Both the position numbers and the translations under genes were made by a program. DNA of 17,520 nt from Bacteroidota bacterium (lineage in GTDB: Bacteria > Bacteroidota > Bacteroidia > Chitinophagales > Chitinophagaceae), in the NCBI GenBank assembly GCA_023415275.1, contig JAEZLJ010000024.1:1-17520 (forward strand). Direction: 5' to 3'. How positions within the stretch are numbered: position 1 is the first letter of the stretch; each line of letters starts with the position of its first letter. Shown here in pieces: positions 1-9,016 of the stretch. The notes under the pieces are model-generated. The model was given only the letters and a program-made list of their open reading frames with translations. It searched no databases and was not told the origin of the DNA.

Positions 1-522
1 AAAAAAAGTGAAAGCTATGAGATTTGTTTTGTTCCTGATAATGATTACAGGGGCTTTTTAAAGAGAAAGGTTGATGGTTTGGAAGAAAAGGTGAATGGCG
101 GATATTTTGTTAATAAAGAAGGAAAGATCCTGGGACAACATAAAGGGTATCCTTTTTATACCATAGGTCAACGTAAGGGGCTGGATATAGCTTTTGGTAA
201 GCCTGTATATGTTACTGCTATAGACCCGGATACCAATACAGTAATTTTAGGTGACGAGGCAGATCTCGAAAAAGAACAAATGAACGTAACTGGAATTAAC
301 TGGATCAAATACCCCGGCCTGGACCATGAAAAAGAAGTAATTACTAAGATCCGGTATAAGGATAAAGGAAGTTTATCCATTATAACTCCATCAGAGCAAG
401 GGGTTTCAGTAAGATTTTTTGAAAAAGCCAAGGGCATCGCACCTGGCCAAAGCGCTGTATTTTATGAAGGCGACGATGTTATTGGAGGGGGTATCATACA
501 ACGTCAACCTTTGAATTTATAA
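1..522 (+). CDS. mnmA: tRNA-specific 2-thiouridylase MnmA (3' part, 5' end outside window)
   Basis: Frame 1 is open from the first base of the window to the TAA at 520-522, so about 173 C-terminal residues are visible and the ATP-binding N-terminal half is missing. MnmA activates U34 of tRNA-Lys, -Glu and -Gln with ATP and replaces its O2 with sulfur, in the cytoplasm. What shows it: the motif ESYEICFVPDNDYRGFL right at the window edge, which contains the second catalytic cysteine (codon 25-27), the downstream block YTIGQRKGLDIAFGKPVYV, and the end motif GQSAVFYEGDDVIGGG. All are characteristic of the family's central and C-terminal beta-barrel parts. A terminator follows about 80 bases after the stop. 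The first in-frame TTG at 79 is not the real start. The identification is near certain from these motifs. Confidence 0.95.
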   Translation, partial: KKSESYEICFVPDNDYRGFLKRKVDGLEEKVNGGYFVNKEGKILGQHKGYPFYTIGQRKGLDIAFGKPVYVTAIDPDTNTVILGDEADLEKEQMNVTGINWIKYPGLDHEKEVITKIRYKDKGSLSIITPSEQGVSVRFFEKAKGIAPGQSAVFYEGDDVIGGGIIQRQPLNL

Positions 523-572
523 TTTCCCCTGGCTTTTGACATTATTTGCTTGCCCGGGTGAACTAGCACCGC

Positions 573-603
573 TTGCCAACTCCATTGTTTTTGATTAGCT
601 TTA
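573..603 (+). promoter_or_regulatory. Weak promoter candidate for the lipoprotein-subtilase unit
   Basis: TAGCTTTA (596-603) matches the Bacteroidota -7 consensus TAnnTTTG at five of its six fixed bases, and TTG (573-575) lies 20 bases upstream, a usual distance for the -33 box. The predicted start would fall inside the terminator stem at about 608-610, so a transcript begun here would lack a complete left arm and escape termination. This rests on pattern matching only. Confidence 0.25.
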
Positions 604-604
604 G

Positions 605-630
605 CCCGGTATCCACATACCGGGTTTTTT
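605..630 (+). terminator. Rho-independent terminator after mnmA
   Basis: A perfect 8-bp stem (CCCGGTAT at 605-612 and ATACCGGG at 617-624) with a four-base loop is followed directly by six T (625-630). It is well placed to end mnmA transcription. A second possible stem (620-637) overlaps its right arm and T-tract; see findings. Confidence 0.85.
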
Positions 631-660
631 GACCCGGAAAGCTATGAATCCATATAACTT

Positions 661-1707
661 ATGAGAGCAAATCTTACTTACTGCTTAAGCGTTGCCTGTA
701 TTACTCTTGCATTATTTAGCTGCAAAAAAGAAACTGAAGTCCTCGATGGCCATGACTATGATGCAACCCGGTTGGCCGAAGTACTGCCTTTACAAGTAGG
801 TAAGACCATCACTTACAAGACCGATTCTTTAGTATTTACCAATTTTAACCGGAACGAAGAAGTTCATTCTTATATTGAAAAAGATACTATTGACGACAAG
901 TTTATAGACGCTTCGGGGCGGACCAGTTATAGGGTTACCCGTTTTATGCAGGACATAAATGCCTCCAGGCCATGGTTCAGTAGTGGAACCTATTTTATTA
1001 CACCTACAGCATCTACCATTGAAATTACCGAGAACAACCTTCGTTTTGTGAAACTCGCCCTGCCATTGAAGGAGGGGACCACATGGAATGGCAACCTTTA
1101 TTTGCCCGATGAACCATATAGTTCCATGTATAACTTTAGCAATGACAACAGGATGGATATCTGGATGTATGCTTATACAAAACTTAATGATGTATTTACA
1201 TATAACTCCACTGATCTGCATGATATAGTAACTGTAACCGGAATTGATTATTCCAATCTTGCAGATACAGTTACAGTATCAGGCAATGAGGTAAATGTTT
1301 CAGGCAAAACAACAGTTTACTTACGCGGCTCTGCAACGGATTCTATACATGTTTTTGCGGGCACTCCTACCCCCAATACATCAATATTAGCATTGTATAA
1401 CCGTACCAACCAACCCCTTACATTGAACGGTATAGCTGTACCTGCAGGCCAGGGAAGAACCTATGAATTTGTAAATGGAAGCTGGACATACGGCACAAAA
1501 GATAATAATGGCAATAGAATTGATGTATTAAACCCTGAACTGCCTTTTGGATCAAGATCCTTAATGGTTGACAAATACTCAAAAGGTATTGGCCTGGTTT
1601 ACCAGGAATATGTATTATGGGAATACCAATACAAGATCACCAATGGTAGTGATGACGGCACCAAAACAGGATTTGGTGTAAAGAGAAGAATGATCAATCA
1701 CAATTGA
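661..1707 (+). CDS. Exported lipoprotein of unknown function
   Basis: 348 residues. The N-terminus is a lipoprotein signal peptide: hydrophobic stretch at about residues 5-19, lipobox LFSC at 18-21, then CKKETE. The mature protein should therefore begin with a lipidated Cys21 and sit on a membrane facing the periplasm or the outside. After the signal comes a soluble, beta-rich region. The text at about 37-60 (LPLQVGKTITYKTDSLVF) and the end (KGIGLVYQEYVLWEYQYK) resemble unnamed lipoproteins common in Chitinophagaceae. Residues of about 205-290, rich in Thr, Val, Gly and Asn, look like an extra beta module inserted between these parts (inference). I recognise no catalytic motif. The stop codon is one base from the ATG of the downstream subtilase, so the two are probably co-transcribed and translationally coupled. 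A terminator lies upstream. The ATG at 661 is supported by the signal peptide beginning there. Confidence 0.85.
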   Translation: MRANLTYCLSVACITLALFSCKKETEVLDGHDYDATRLAEVLPLQVGKTITYKTDSLVFTNFNRNEEVHSYIEKDTIDDKFIDASGRTSYRVTRFMQDINASRPWFSSGTYFITPTASTIEITENNLRFVKLALPLKEGTTWNGNLYLPDEPYSSMYNFSNDNRMDIWMYAYTKLNDVFTYNSTDLHDIVTVTGIDYSNLADTVTVSGNEVNVSGKTTVYLRGSATDSIHVFAGTPTPNTSILALYNRTNQPLTLNGIAVPAGQGRTYEFVNGSWTYGTKDNNGNRIDVLNPELPFGSRSLMVDKYSKGIGLVYQEYVLWEYQYKITNGSDDGTKTGFGVKRRMINHN

Positions 1708-1708
1708 T

Positions 1709-3670
1709 ATGAAAAAAATTGCCCTGTGTTTATTGACAGCCCTTGCAATGACACAATTAATCAAGGCACAATCTACCAGGTACGTTATACAATTCAAGGA
1801 TAAAAGCAATAATTTATTTTCTATTAATAATCCTTCTGCCTATTTATCTGCACGGGCATTGGAAAGAAGGACAAAGTATGGAATTGCAATTGACAGTACA
1901 GATCTGCCGGTAACCCAGAGATACCTGGATAGCATCCGCCTGGCAGGAGATGTCACTATTCTTAATGCTTCTAAATGGCTTAATTCTGTCAGTATTCAAA
2001 CAACTGACGCTGCCGCATTGGTGAAGATCAATAGCTTTTCTTTCGTAAAAAACTCTAAACCTGTTGGAGCAAGATTGGCCGGGGGCCGGGTTAAAACGGA
2101 AGATACCCATGTTCAAAGCTCTTCCATGGTACAAAGGGAAAATGGGACATCAGCAGATCACTTTGATTACGGTGCATCCAAGGCACAGGTCCATATTCAT
2201 AACGGTGAATTTTTACACAACATTGGATTGCAGGGTGAGAACATGTTCATTGGAATGTTAGATGCCGGCTATATGAATTATCTAACACTTAAAGCCTTTG
2301 ATAGTGTGCGAAATAATGGACTGATTTTAGACACCTGGGATTTTGTGGCAAAGGAGGCAAGCGTAAATGAAGACAATCAGCATGGGATGGAATGCCTTTC
2401 TAATATTGCTGCTAACATTCCCGGCCAGTTTGTTGGCACTGCTCCAAAAGCCTCCTTTTTCTTGTATAGAAGTGAAGACGCTGGGTCTGAAAATCCTATT
2501 GAAGAACATAATTGGGTGTGTGCTGCAGAAAGAGTTGACAGTGCAGGAGGAGATCTCATCTCTTCATCTCTTGGTTATTCTCAATTTGACAATCCCGTGT
2601 ACGATCATACATATGCTGATATGGATGGCAACACTACCATGGCAGCCATAGGGGCCGACTTAGCCGCAAAAAAAGGTATTCTCGTTGTGAATTCTGCGGG
2701 GAATGAAGGCGCGAACAGTTGGGGAAAGATCATTACTCCTTCAGATGGAGACAGTGTCATGGCTGTGGGCGCTGTTACTGCTTCTGGTCTACCTGCCAGC
2801 TTTACCAGCCGCGGTCCTTCAGCGGATGGGCAAATAAAACCAGACGTAGCCTCAATGGGAGTGGCCACAGTCATTCAATTACCTAATAACACTATTGGCA
2901 CTGGTAACGGAACCTCTTTTGCATGTCCTAACATGGCTGGTCTTACTGCTTGCTTGTGGCAGGGCTTTCCTGAGTTTAATAATATACAAATCATTGACGT
3001 ATTACGGCGCTCAGGTAATAGGGCCTCTAACCCCAATGATACCATAGGATTTGGTATTCCTGATGTAAGGAAGGCAACTTTGTTATTATTAGATGAGTTG
3101 GCCACCTCTTCAGCCCAGGCAAACGATTGCAAGGCATTGATAACCTGGACAAGCAAGGACATGGCCACTATGAAATACGAAATTGAAAGAAAATCTCTCG
3201 GGCAGGACAATTTTATAAAGGTGGGTGAATTAAGAGCATCTGGTGCAAAGTTGATCACGCAAACAAGAACATTCGAAGATAATCTGCAAGATGTACCCAC
3301 AGGAAGTGTGATATACCGTATCAAACAAATTGTTGACAGTTCATCTGCTGGATTGATTGGTGGCTATATTGATACTACGACACTAACTATTTCAGGCAAT
3401 TGTTTTTCAGGCTTAAACAGTTTTACTATTGCTCCAAATCCAACAAAAGGACCTATTACCATCCGTATTACAACCCCCAATCCGTCACAAAACATTTCAA
3501 TCCGAATATTTAATTCTATAGGCCAAATTATTTTAGAAAGGAAAACATCAAAGGCGATTGGGCTCGCTATATTTGACATTCCTGTATTACAATTACCTGC
3601 CGGAAAGTACTTCGTAGGTGTTTATGACGGTAATACGCGGATTGGCACTAAACCCCTGATAAAGTTATAA
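1709..3670 (+). CDS. Secreted S8 subtilisin-like serine protease with type IX secretion C-terminal domain
   Basis: 653 residues. A Sec signal peptide covers residues 1-20 (cleavage near KA|QS) and a pro-region about 21-120. The peptidase domain (about 175-460) has a complete S8 triad: Asp185 in IGMLDAGY, His225 in EDNQHGM and Ser403 in GNGTSFACPNMAG. The oxyanion Asn332 lies in NSAGNEG. Residues of about 465-560 look like a fibronectin-III-type beta domain. The last about 80 residues (FTIAPNPTKGPITI, then IFNSIGQIILE, ending in AGKYFVGVYDGNTRI) form a type A sorting domain of the type IX secretion system. The product is thus expected to cross the inner membrane by Sec and the outer membrane by T9SS, then be anchored or released, and to cleave proteins outside the cell. 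The substrate is unknown. It follows the lipoprotein gene by one base and overlaps the convergent methyltransferase gene by six bases. Confidence 0.93.
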   Translation: MKKIALCLLTALAMTQLIKAQSTRYVIQFKDKSNNLFSINNPSAYLSARALERRTKYGIAIDSTDLPVTQRYLDSIRLAGDVTILNASKWLNSVSIQTTDAAALVKINSFSFVKNSKPVGARLAGGRVKTEDTHVQSSSMVQRENGTSADHFDYGASKAQVHIHNGEFLHNIGLQGENMFIGMLDAGYMNYLTLKAFDSVRNNGLILDTWDFVAKEASVNEDNQHGMECLSNIAANIPGQFVGTAPKASFFLYRSEDAGSENPIEEHNWVCAAERVDSAGGDLISSSLGYSQFDNPVYDHTYADMDGNTTMAAIGADLAAKKGILVVNSAGNEGANSWGKIITPSDGDSVMAVGAVTASGLPASFTSRGPSADGQIKPDVASMGVATVIQLPNNTIGTGNGTSFACPNMAGLTACLWQGFPEFNNIQIIDVLRRSGNRASNPNDTIGFGIPDVRKATLLLLDELATSSAQANDCKALITWTSKDMATMKYEIERKSLGQDNFIKVGELRASGAKLITQTRTFEDNLQDVPTGSVIYRIKQIVDSSSAGLIGGYIDTTTLTISGNCFSGLNSFTIAPNPTKGPITIRITTPNPSQNISIRIFNSIGQIILERKTSKAIGLAIFDIPVLQLPAGKYFVGVYDGNTRIGTKPLIKL

Positions 3671-4831
3671 AGTAAACAAGGCTGCAAATAGAGTATCAGC
3701 TTTTTTGTCAAACCCTGTATAATATTGATAAGAGACTAACTGCAATGATGACTTTTCTAAAAGATAGTTAACTATGCCCTCATTTTCTTTTTCAAATACA
3801 GAACAGGTAATGTATAAGAAAAAGCCTCCTTTTTTTAAAGACTTGCTGGCATTTAAAGAAATGTTTTTCTGAAGATGGGTATAATGGTTAATCTTTTCAA
3901 GATTGAAAAAGCTTATTTGTTCAGGTGTTCGTCCCCAGGTACCTGACCCACTGCAGGGTGCATCACATATTATTAGGTCAAATAATTGATCGCAAGAAAA
4001 TGTTGGGCTTGAAAGATCAGCAACAAAGGATTGATAGCTATGTATTCCTGCCAAACGAAAGCGCTGTTGCAGGTTTTTTAAAATCGATACCCTTATATCA
4101 GAAACAGTTAATTGTGCCGCTGGCACCTTATCTTTCAATAGAATAGATTTACCGCCACTTGCTGCACAGCAATCCCATACATACAAGTCATTAAATCCTG
4201 GAAAGTCTTCAGGCAAAATATCCAATACCTTTTGAGAATTAAGATCCTGGATTACTGCCTCCTGGTTTAATTTGATAATCCCATCAACATTTGAGCTATT
4301 AACCATAACCAGGCAACTGTCACCAATTTTATCAAATTGGATATTGACTTGTTTTAGTTTCTGTTCAACAATTCTCAGTTTACCCGGTCGCACCCTAAGG
4401 AACAACAAGGGTTGCTCTAACATAGAGTATTGGTAAGCTTCCCTGTTAATAGCATTGCTTAATTCATCGTGAAGGGGAAATACTTTTTGAAATTCATCAT
4501 TAGCATTGAGATATGCGAATTTCTGAGAAACAGTTAATGATATATTTTCATTCCATGAGGGTCTGAATTCTTGCAGCAGATCACTGGAAGTATTTGTACA
4601 TAAAAACAAACCTAATAGTATCCGATCTTCTACAGGTTGATTATCAAAAGCATTCCCCAGTCTGAAGTATCCATAACATAGTTGGCTAATGATTTTCCTG
4701 TCTTTTGATCCATACTTTTTATGCTGCGCAAAATGTTTTTTAATATAGCTGGCAAATGGCTCCTCTCCTCCATACCTGGAAACCAGTTCTTGAGATGTAT
4801 TTAACCAGGAAAAGAACCTGCTCATAAACAA
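3665..4831 (-). CDS. RsmB/NOP-family SAM-dependent RNA (cytosine-5) methyltransferase
   Basis: 388 residues, cytoplasmic. The protein should transfer a methyl group from S-adenosylmethionine to C5 of a cytosine in RNA, most likely rRNA. Visible parts: an RsmB-like N-terminal helical region (about 1-90), a linker domain, and a Rossmann methyltransferase domain (about 190-388). The SAM-binding motif I is VWDCCAASGGKS (218-229), where the usual Pro is Ser225. Motif IV is CDAPCSGSGTWGRTPEQ, with the product-release Cys293. Motif VI is YITCSVFEKENEG, with the nucleophile Cys343. Both family cysteines are present, so it should be active. The family also contains RsmF and tRNA-type enzymes; the exact target base cannot be read from sequence. 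The start is the ATG at 4831, although Met3 (4825) is a plausible alternative. It lies 47 bases downstream of sucB on the same strand and may share its transcript. Its 3' end overlaps the subtilase gene by six bases. Confidence 0.9.
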   Translation of the reverse strand: MFMSRFFSWLNTSQELVSRYGGEEPFASYIKKHFAQHKKYGSKDRKIISQLCYGYFRLGNAFDNQPVEDRILLGLFLCTNTSSDLLQEFRPSWNENISLTVSQKFAYLNANDEFQKVFPLHDELSNAINREAYQYSMLEQPLLFLRVRPGKLRIVEQKLKQVNIQFDKIGDSCLVMVNSSNVDGIIKLNQEAVIQDLNSQKVLDILPEDFPGFNDLYVWDCCAASGGKSILLKDKVPAAQLTVSDIRVSILKNLQQRFRLAGIHSYQSFVADLSSPTFSCDQLFDLIICDAPCSGSGTWGRTPEQISFFNLEKINHYTHLQKNISLNASKSLKKGGFFLYITCSVFEKENEGIVNYLLEKSSLQLVSYQYYTGFDKKADTLFAALFTL

Positions 4832-4878
4832 TAGCTAATAGATACTGTATCTTGACATTACCAGATCATGCTGTAGAA

Positions 4879-6129
4879 TTACAGTTCCAATAAAGTTTTT
4901 ACCGGGTCTTTACCAAAAAGCAATAATTCAGGATTTTCCAATAATTCTTTTACCCTTACAAGGAAAGAAACAGATTCGCGGCCATCAATAATGCGGTGAT
5001 CATAGCTTAAAGCAAGATACATCATTGGGCGAATTACTATTTGCTTATCGACTACTACAGCTCTTTCTTCAATTTTATGCATCCCTAGTATGGCTGATTG
5101 TGGGATATTTATAATAGGTGTAGACATCAGGGATCCGAATACGCCTCCATTGGTAATGGTAAAGGTGCCACCCTGCATTTCTTCCATACTTAATTTATTA
5201 TCCCTGGCTTTAGTGGCTAATTCAACAACTTTCTTTTCAATTTCAGCCATGCTTAAACTTTCTGCATTTCTTATCACCGGAACTACAAGTCCCTTTGGTG
5301 CAGAAACAGCAATGGATATATCACAATATTGGTGATACACCAGGGAATCTCCGTCAATATAGGCATTCACAGCAGGCCATTCCTGCAAGGCATAGCAAAC
5401 AGCTTTTGTAAAAAAGCTCATAAATCCTAAGCCTACGCCATGAATTTCCTTGAATTTGTCTTTATACTGAGTACGAATAGTCATTACCTTGCTCATATCT
5501 ACTTCATTGAAAGTAGTTAACATGGCAGTTGTATTTTTGGCCTCTACCAGTCTCCGGCTTACTGTTTTCCGGAGATTACTCATTTTTTCCTTCTTCTCCT
5601 CCCGGCTGAAGGCTTGTAAACCAGGCTTTCTTCCAGGTTGCTCCAGGGCGCTTAATACATCATCTTTTAAGATCTTGCCGTTATACCCGCTAGGCTGAAT
5701 ATTCTTAGGATCCACTTTTTTATCTGCAATAATTGCCGAGGCTACAGGGGTGGCTTTTATATCAGCGGGTGCTATTACAGCGGGATGAGATTGAGGCGCA
5801 ACTTCTTCCTTCCTGGGTTGTTCTACAGGAGCAGCCTTACCCTCATTAGTGGAAGGAGCCTTTGCTTCGGAAGGCTTTGCAGTTTCCTTTTTCTCAGCAG
5901 TTTCATCTATTTGGGCCAACACATCACCTATATTTAAAGTGTCACCTTCCTTACCTACAGTTTTCAATACACCCGCCTTTTCTGCATTTACTTCAAAGGT
6001 GGCTTTTTCACTTTCCAGTTCTGCAATCACTTCATCTCTTTCAACATAGTCGCCATCGTTTTTTAACCATTTAACCAATGTAACTTCATTGATAGATTCT
6101 CCTACTGTTGGCACTTTAATATCGATCAT
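4879..6129 (-). CDS. sucB: Dihydrolipoyllysine succinyltransferase, E2 of 2-oxoglutarate dehydrogenase
   Basis: 416 residues, also called odhB. E2 forms the core of the 2-oxoglutarate dehydrogenase complex and passes the succinyl group from its lipoyl arm to CoA, making succinyl-CoA in the TCA cycle. Domains in order: a biotinyl/lipoyl domain (about 2-76) with the lipoylated Lys42 in ELESEKATFEV; an Ala/Pro/Lys/Glu-rich flexible linker (about 78-125); a short E1/E3-binding domain (about 126-162, ending GYNGKILKDDVLSAL); and the catalytic acyltransferase domain (about 180-416). The active-site motif is SYDHRIIDGRESVSF (His378, Asp382). Its position directly after sucA decides for the succinyl rather than the acetyl enzyme. 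A promoter-like site lies in the 115-base gap to sucA, so it may also be expressed apart from E1. The gene for E3 (lpd) is not in the window. Confidence 0.95.
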   Translation of the reverse strand: MIDIKVPTVGESINEVTLVKWLKNDGDYVERDEVIAELESEKATFEVNAEKAGVLKTVGKEGDTLNIGDVLAQIDETAEKKETAKPSEAKAPSTNEGKAAPVEQPRKEEVAPQSHPAVIAPADIKATPVASAIIADKKVDPKNIQPSGYNGKILKDDVLSALEQPGRKPGLQAFSREEKKEKMSNLRKTVSRRLVEAKNTTAMLTTFNEVDMSKVMTIRTQYKDKFKEIHGVGLGFMSFFTKAVCYALQEWPAVNAYIDGDSLVYHQYCDISIAVSAPKGLVVPVIRNAESLSMAEIEKKVVELATKARDNKLSMEEMQGGTFTITNGGVFGSLMSTPIINIPQSAILGMHKIEERAVVVDKQIVIRPMMYLALSYDHRIIDGRESVSFLVRVKELLENPELLLFGKDPVKTLLEL

Positions 6130-6182
6130 GGTTTCTTTGTTTCGAATTTTTCTTTATATACTTCTTAGACCTGGATTCTGGC

Positions 6183-6215
6183 CAAATCTATTGAACTTCC
6201 TTTATTAATTACAAA
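6183..6215 (-). promoter_or_regulatory. Candidate internal promoter for sucB
   Basis: Read on the - strand, TAGATTTG (6190-6183) is a perfect match to the Bacteroidota -7 box TAnnTTTG, and TTTG (6215-6212) matches the -33 box at a 21-base spacing. The transcript would start near 6177 and have a leader of nearly 50 bases before the sucB ATG at 6129. It lies wholly in the sucA-sucB gap. The assignment is by consensus only. Confidence 0.55.
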
Positions 6216-6244
6216 CTCCAATTACTAATACTATCCAATTCGTT

Positions 6245-8992
6245 CTATATAGAAAATGCTGTTTCAACTATTTCAGACTGTTCCTGGCTATGCACCTTAC
6301 TATATCCACTAGCTGTTGCTGCACTCGGCTGTCGGCTGATAATACCAAAATTGATTGTTTTCAGGTTCATTTGAAGGAAGGAGGCAGCACCCATATTGAG
6401 AGGCTCTTCCTGTACCCAAAACCAGGTTGCTTTACCATACTTTTTATATAAAGCTTCCAGTTGGGAAAATGGCAATGGATATATTTGTTCCAGCCTGACA
6501 ATTGCAATATCGTTCCTGTTTTCTTTTACTTGCTTTTCTGCCAGATCATAATAAAGTTTACCAGAACAGAATAATACCTTTTTTACCTGTTGCGGATCTT
6601 TAATAGTTACATCATCAATCACCTCCTGGAAACCTCCTTTAGTAAACTCAGATACAGGGGAATAAGTACCAGCATGACGCAGGTTAGCCTTAGGCGAAAA
6701 ATTAATCAGTGGCTTCCTGAATGGCCACGCCAATTGACGGCGCAAAGCATGAAACAAATTGGCAGCGGTCGTAATATTGGTGACCACCATATTAAGTTCG
6801 GCGCAGGATTGCAAAAATCTTTCAAGCCGTGCACTACTATGTTCAGGACCCTGGCCTTCGTAACCATGTGGCAATAATAAAACCACGCCGTCCATGCGTT
6901 GCCATTTGGTCTCTGCAGATGAAATAAACTGGTCTATGATAATTTGAGCACCATTGGCAAAGTCCCCAAATTGAGCCTCCCAAAGAACCAGCGAGTTAGG
7001 ACTAGCCAGGGCATAGCCGTATTCAAATCCCAGCACAGCATATTCACTTAATAAAGAATTATATATACGAAACTCACCCTGATTCTCCTGGAAGCTATTT
7101 AACCTGTTATGTTCCTTGTTATTAGTTTCATCATAGATCACGGCATGTCGATGTGAAAAGGTGCCTCTTTTTACGTCCTGGCCACTCATGCGCACATCTT
7201 TACCTTCAATAAGCAAACTTGCATAAGCAAGAAGTTCTCCGGTTGCCCAATCCACTTTTTGTTCCGAATTGAAAAGCTTTATTTTATCCTGTAAGATCTT
7301 TTCTACTTTTCTAAGTGGCTTAAATCCTTCTGGCCATTTCATCAGCCCATCAAAAAGGCGCTTGAAATCTGCTTCATTTATTGCAGTCACCGGCGATTGT
7401 TCGAAATCCTGCACATTGGCCTTACGCAGGCTTTTCCAGGCCAATTCTGGCTGCTGGTAAGTATAAGGAAGAGGATTTTGCTTTACTTCATCCAGTCGTT
7501 CCTGCAGATCAGCCCAAAACTTCTTTTCCATTTCTTTGGCCATGGATTGAGCGTCTGCTTCCCCATTTTTTAATAAGTACTGAACGTATTCTTCACGAGG
7601 ATTCGCGTGCTTATCTATCAATGCATACAACTGGGGCTGTGTGAACTTGGGATCATCGCCTTCATTATGTCCATGCCGGCGATAACAAACCATATCAATA
7701 AAGATATCAGAATTGAACTCCTGCCGGTAACGAGTGGCTATCTCAACACATTTGACTACCGCTTCCGGATCATCACCATTAACATGAAATACAGGCGCCT
7801 GAATAGTTGCAGCTACTGAAGTACTATAATCAGAACTTCTTGCATCATCAAAATCTGTCGTGAAACCTATTTGATTATTGATCACAAAATGAATCGTACC
7901 ACCCGTATAATAACCCTGGAGATTACTCATTTGCAATATTTCATAAACTATACCCTGACCTGCTACTGAAGCATCACCATGAATTAATATGGGTAGCACT
8001 GAATCAAATTCAGATTTATATAATACATCTGCTTTGGCCCTGGAATAGCCCAAAACTACTGGGTTCACGGCTTCTAAATGCGATGGATTGGGAGTAAGCT
8101 TTAAATGCATCTTTTTGCCACTTGCAGTAGTCACTTCACTACTAAAACCAAGATGATATTTTACATCACCACTACCCATAGTTTGATCAGGTATGGCAGT
8201 TCCTTCAAACTCACTAAAAATTTGTTCGTATGTTTTACCCAGGATGTTAGCCAAAACATTCAAACGACCACGGTGTGCCATTCCAATTACCGCTTCCTGG
8301 ACACCATTATCTGAAGCAACCGTCAAAATAGCATCAAGAGCCGCTATAGTTGTTTCACCGCCTTCTAAAGAGAATCGCTTCTGCCCTACGTACTTGGTAT
8401 GAAGGAATTTTTCGAAAATGACTCCTTCATTGAGCTTATCCAGGATACGCTTTTTCTGCTCTAATGGAACTGGCTTTTGCAGGGTAGTTTCTATCTCCTT
8501 TTGCAACCATTGCATCTTTTCCTGGTTCACCACGTACTGGTATTCAATACCTATATGCCCACAATATATTTGCTGAAGACGATCAATGATCTGTTGAAGT
8601 GATGCATCAGGTAAGCCAATAAATTGACCGGCAGCAAAATTCTGAGACAGGTCGGCATCAGATAAACCAAAATATTTAAGATCAAGATTGGCGCCTCTAT
8701 CCTTCCGTTCACGAATAGGATTGGTTTTGGCCACCAGGTGAGCTTTTTTTCTATACGATTGTATCAGGTTATAAACTGAAAACTCTTTAGATAGTTTTGA
8801 TGTATCTATATCCTTTTGGTCCTTTGAAGTTGTAACTGTTTGCCCATTCTGGTTATTGGAAATGGCAAAGTCAAATCCTTCAAAAAATTTACGGTATTCA
8901 GGATCAACACTTTCAGGGTTTTGAATAAAATCATTATAAAGGCTTTCAATGTAAGCCGGGTGAGAATGAGTGATGTACGAAAAGTCCTTCAT
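6245..8992 (-). CDS. sucA: 2-oxoglutarate dehydrogenase E1 component
   Basis: 915 residues from the ATG at 8992, a usual length for this family. The frame is open further, to 9064, but the extra 24 residues are not family-like, whereas MKDFSYITHSHPAYIESLYNDF is the familiar E1 beginning; the upstream part also overlaps a promoter-like site. E1 uses thiamine diphosphate to decarboxylate 2-oxoglutarate and succinylates the lipoyl arm of E2. Visible motifs: VIGMAHRGRLNVLANILG (about 235-252), GDVKYHLG (about 275), TPNPSHLEAVNPVV (about 300-313), the thiamine-binding GDASVAGQG (about 339-347) with the following INNQIGFTTD, and in the C-terminal half VLWEAQFGDFANGAQ and LPHGYEGQGPEHSSAR. It is the first gene of the sucA-sucB unit; the gap to sucB is 115 bases. 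No disruption is seen. Also known as odhA. Confidence 0.95.
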   Translation of the reverse strand: MKDFSYITHSHPAYIESLYNDFIQNPESVDPEYRKFFEGFDFAISNNQNGQTVTTSKDQKDIDTSKLSKEFSVYNLIQSYRKKAHLVAKTNPIRERKDRGANLDLKYFGLSDADLSQNFAAGQFIGLPDASLQQIIDRLQQIYCGHIGIEYQYVVNQEKMQWLQKEIETTLQKPVPLEQKKRILDKLNEGVIFEKFLHTKYVGQKRFSLEGGETTIAALDAILTVASDNGVQEAVIGMAHRGRLNVLANILGKTYEQIFSEFEGTAIPDQTMGSGDVKYHLGFSSEVTTASGKKMHLKLTPNPSHLEAVNPVVLGYSRAKADVLYKSEFDSVLPILIHGDASVAGQGIVYEILQMSNLQGYYTGGTIHFVINNQIGFTTDFDDARSSDYSTSVAATIQAPVFHVNGDDPEAVVKCVEIATRYRQEFNSDIFIDMVCYRRHGHNEGDDPKFTQPQLYALIDKHANPREEYVQYLLKNGEADAQSMAKEMEKKFWADLQERLDEVKQNPLPYTYQQPELAWKSLRKANVQDFEQSPVTAINEADFKRLFDGLMKWPEGFKPLRKVEKILQDKIKLFNSEQKVDWATGELLAYASLLIEGKDVRMSGQDVKRGTFSHRHAVIYDETNNKEHNRLNSFQENQGEFRIYNSLLSEYAVLGFEYGYALASPNSLVLWEAQFGDFANGAQIIIDQFISSAETKWQRMDGVVLLLPHGYEGQGPEHSSARLERFLQSCAELNMVVTNITTAANLFHALRRQLAWPFRKPLINFSPKANLRHAGTYSPVSEFTKGGFQEVIDDVTIKDPQQVKKVLFCSGKLYYDLAEKQVKENRNDIAIVRLEQIYPLPFSQLEALYKKYGKATWFWVQEEPLNMGAASFLQMNLKTINFGIISRQPSAATASGYSKVHSQEQSEIVETAFSI

Positions 8993-9016
8993 GAAAGAAG
9001 TTTGAATTTGGGTAGG

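Noticed and set aside
3665..3670. Six-base overlap of the convergent subtilase and methyltransferase genes as a sign of a false gene call
   Set aside because: Both proteins carry complete family motifs to their ends; short convergent overlaps are common in compact genomes.
5990..6020. Lipoyl motif of E2 reads ESEKATFEV rather than the ETDK form known from E. coli
   Set aside because: The lipoylated Lys is present and the ESEKA form is usual in Bacteroidota, so it is not an anomaly.
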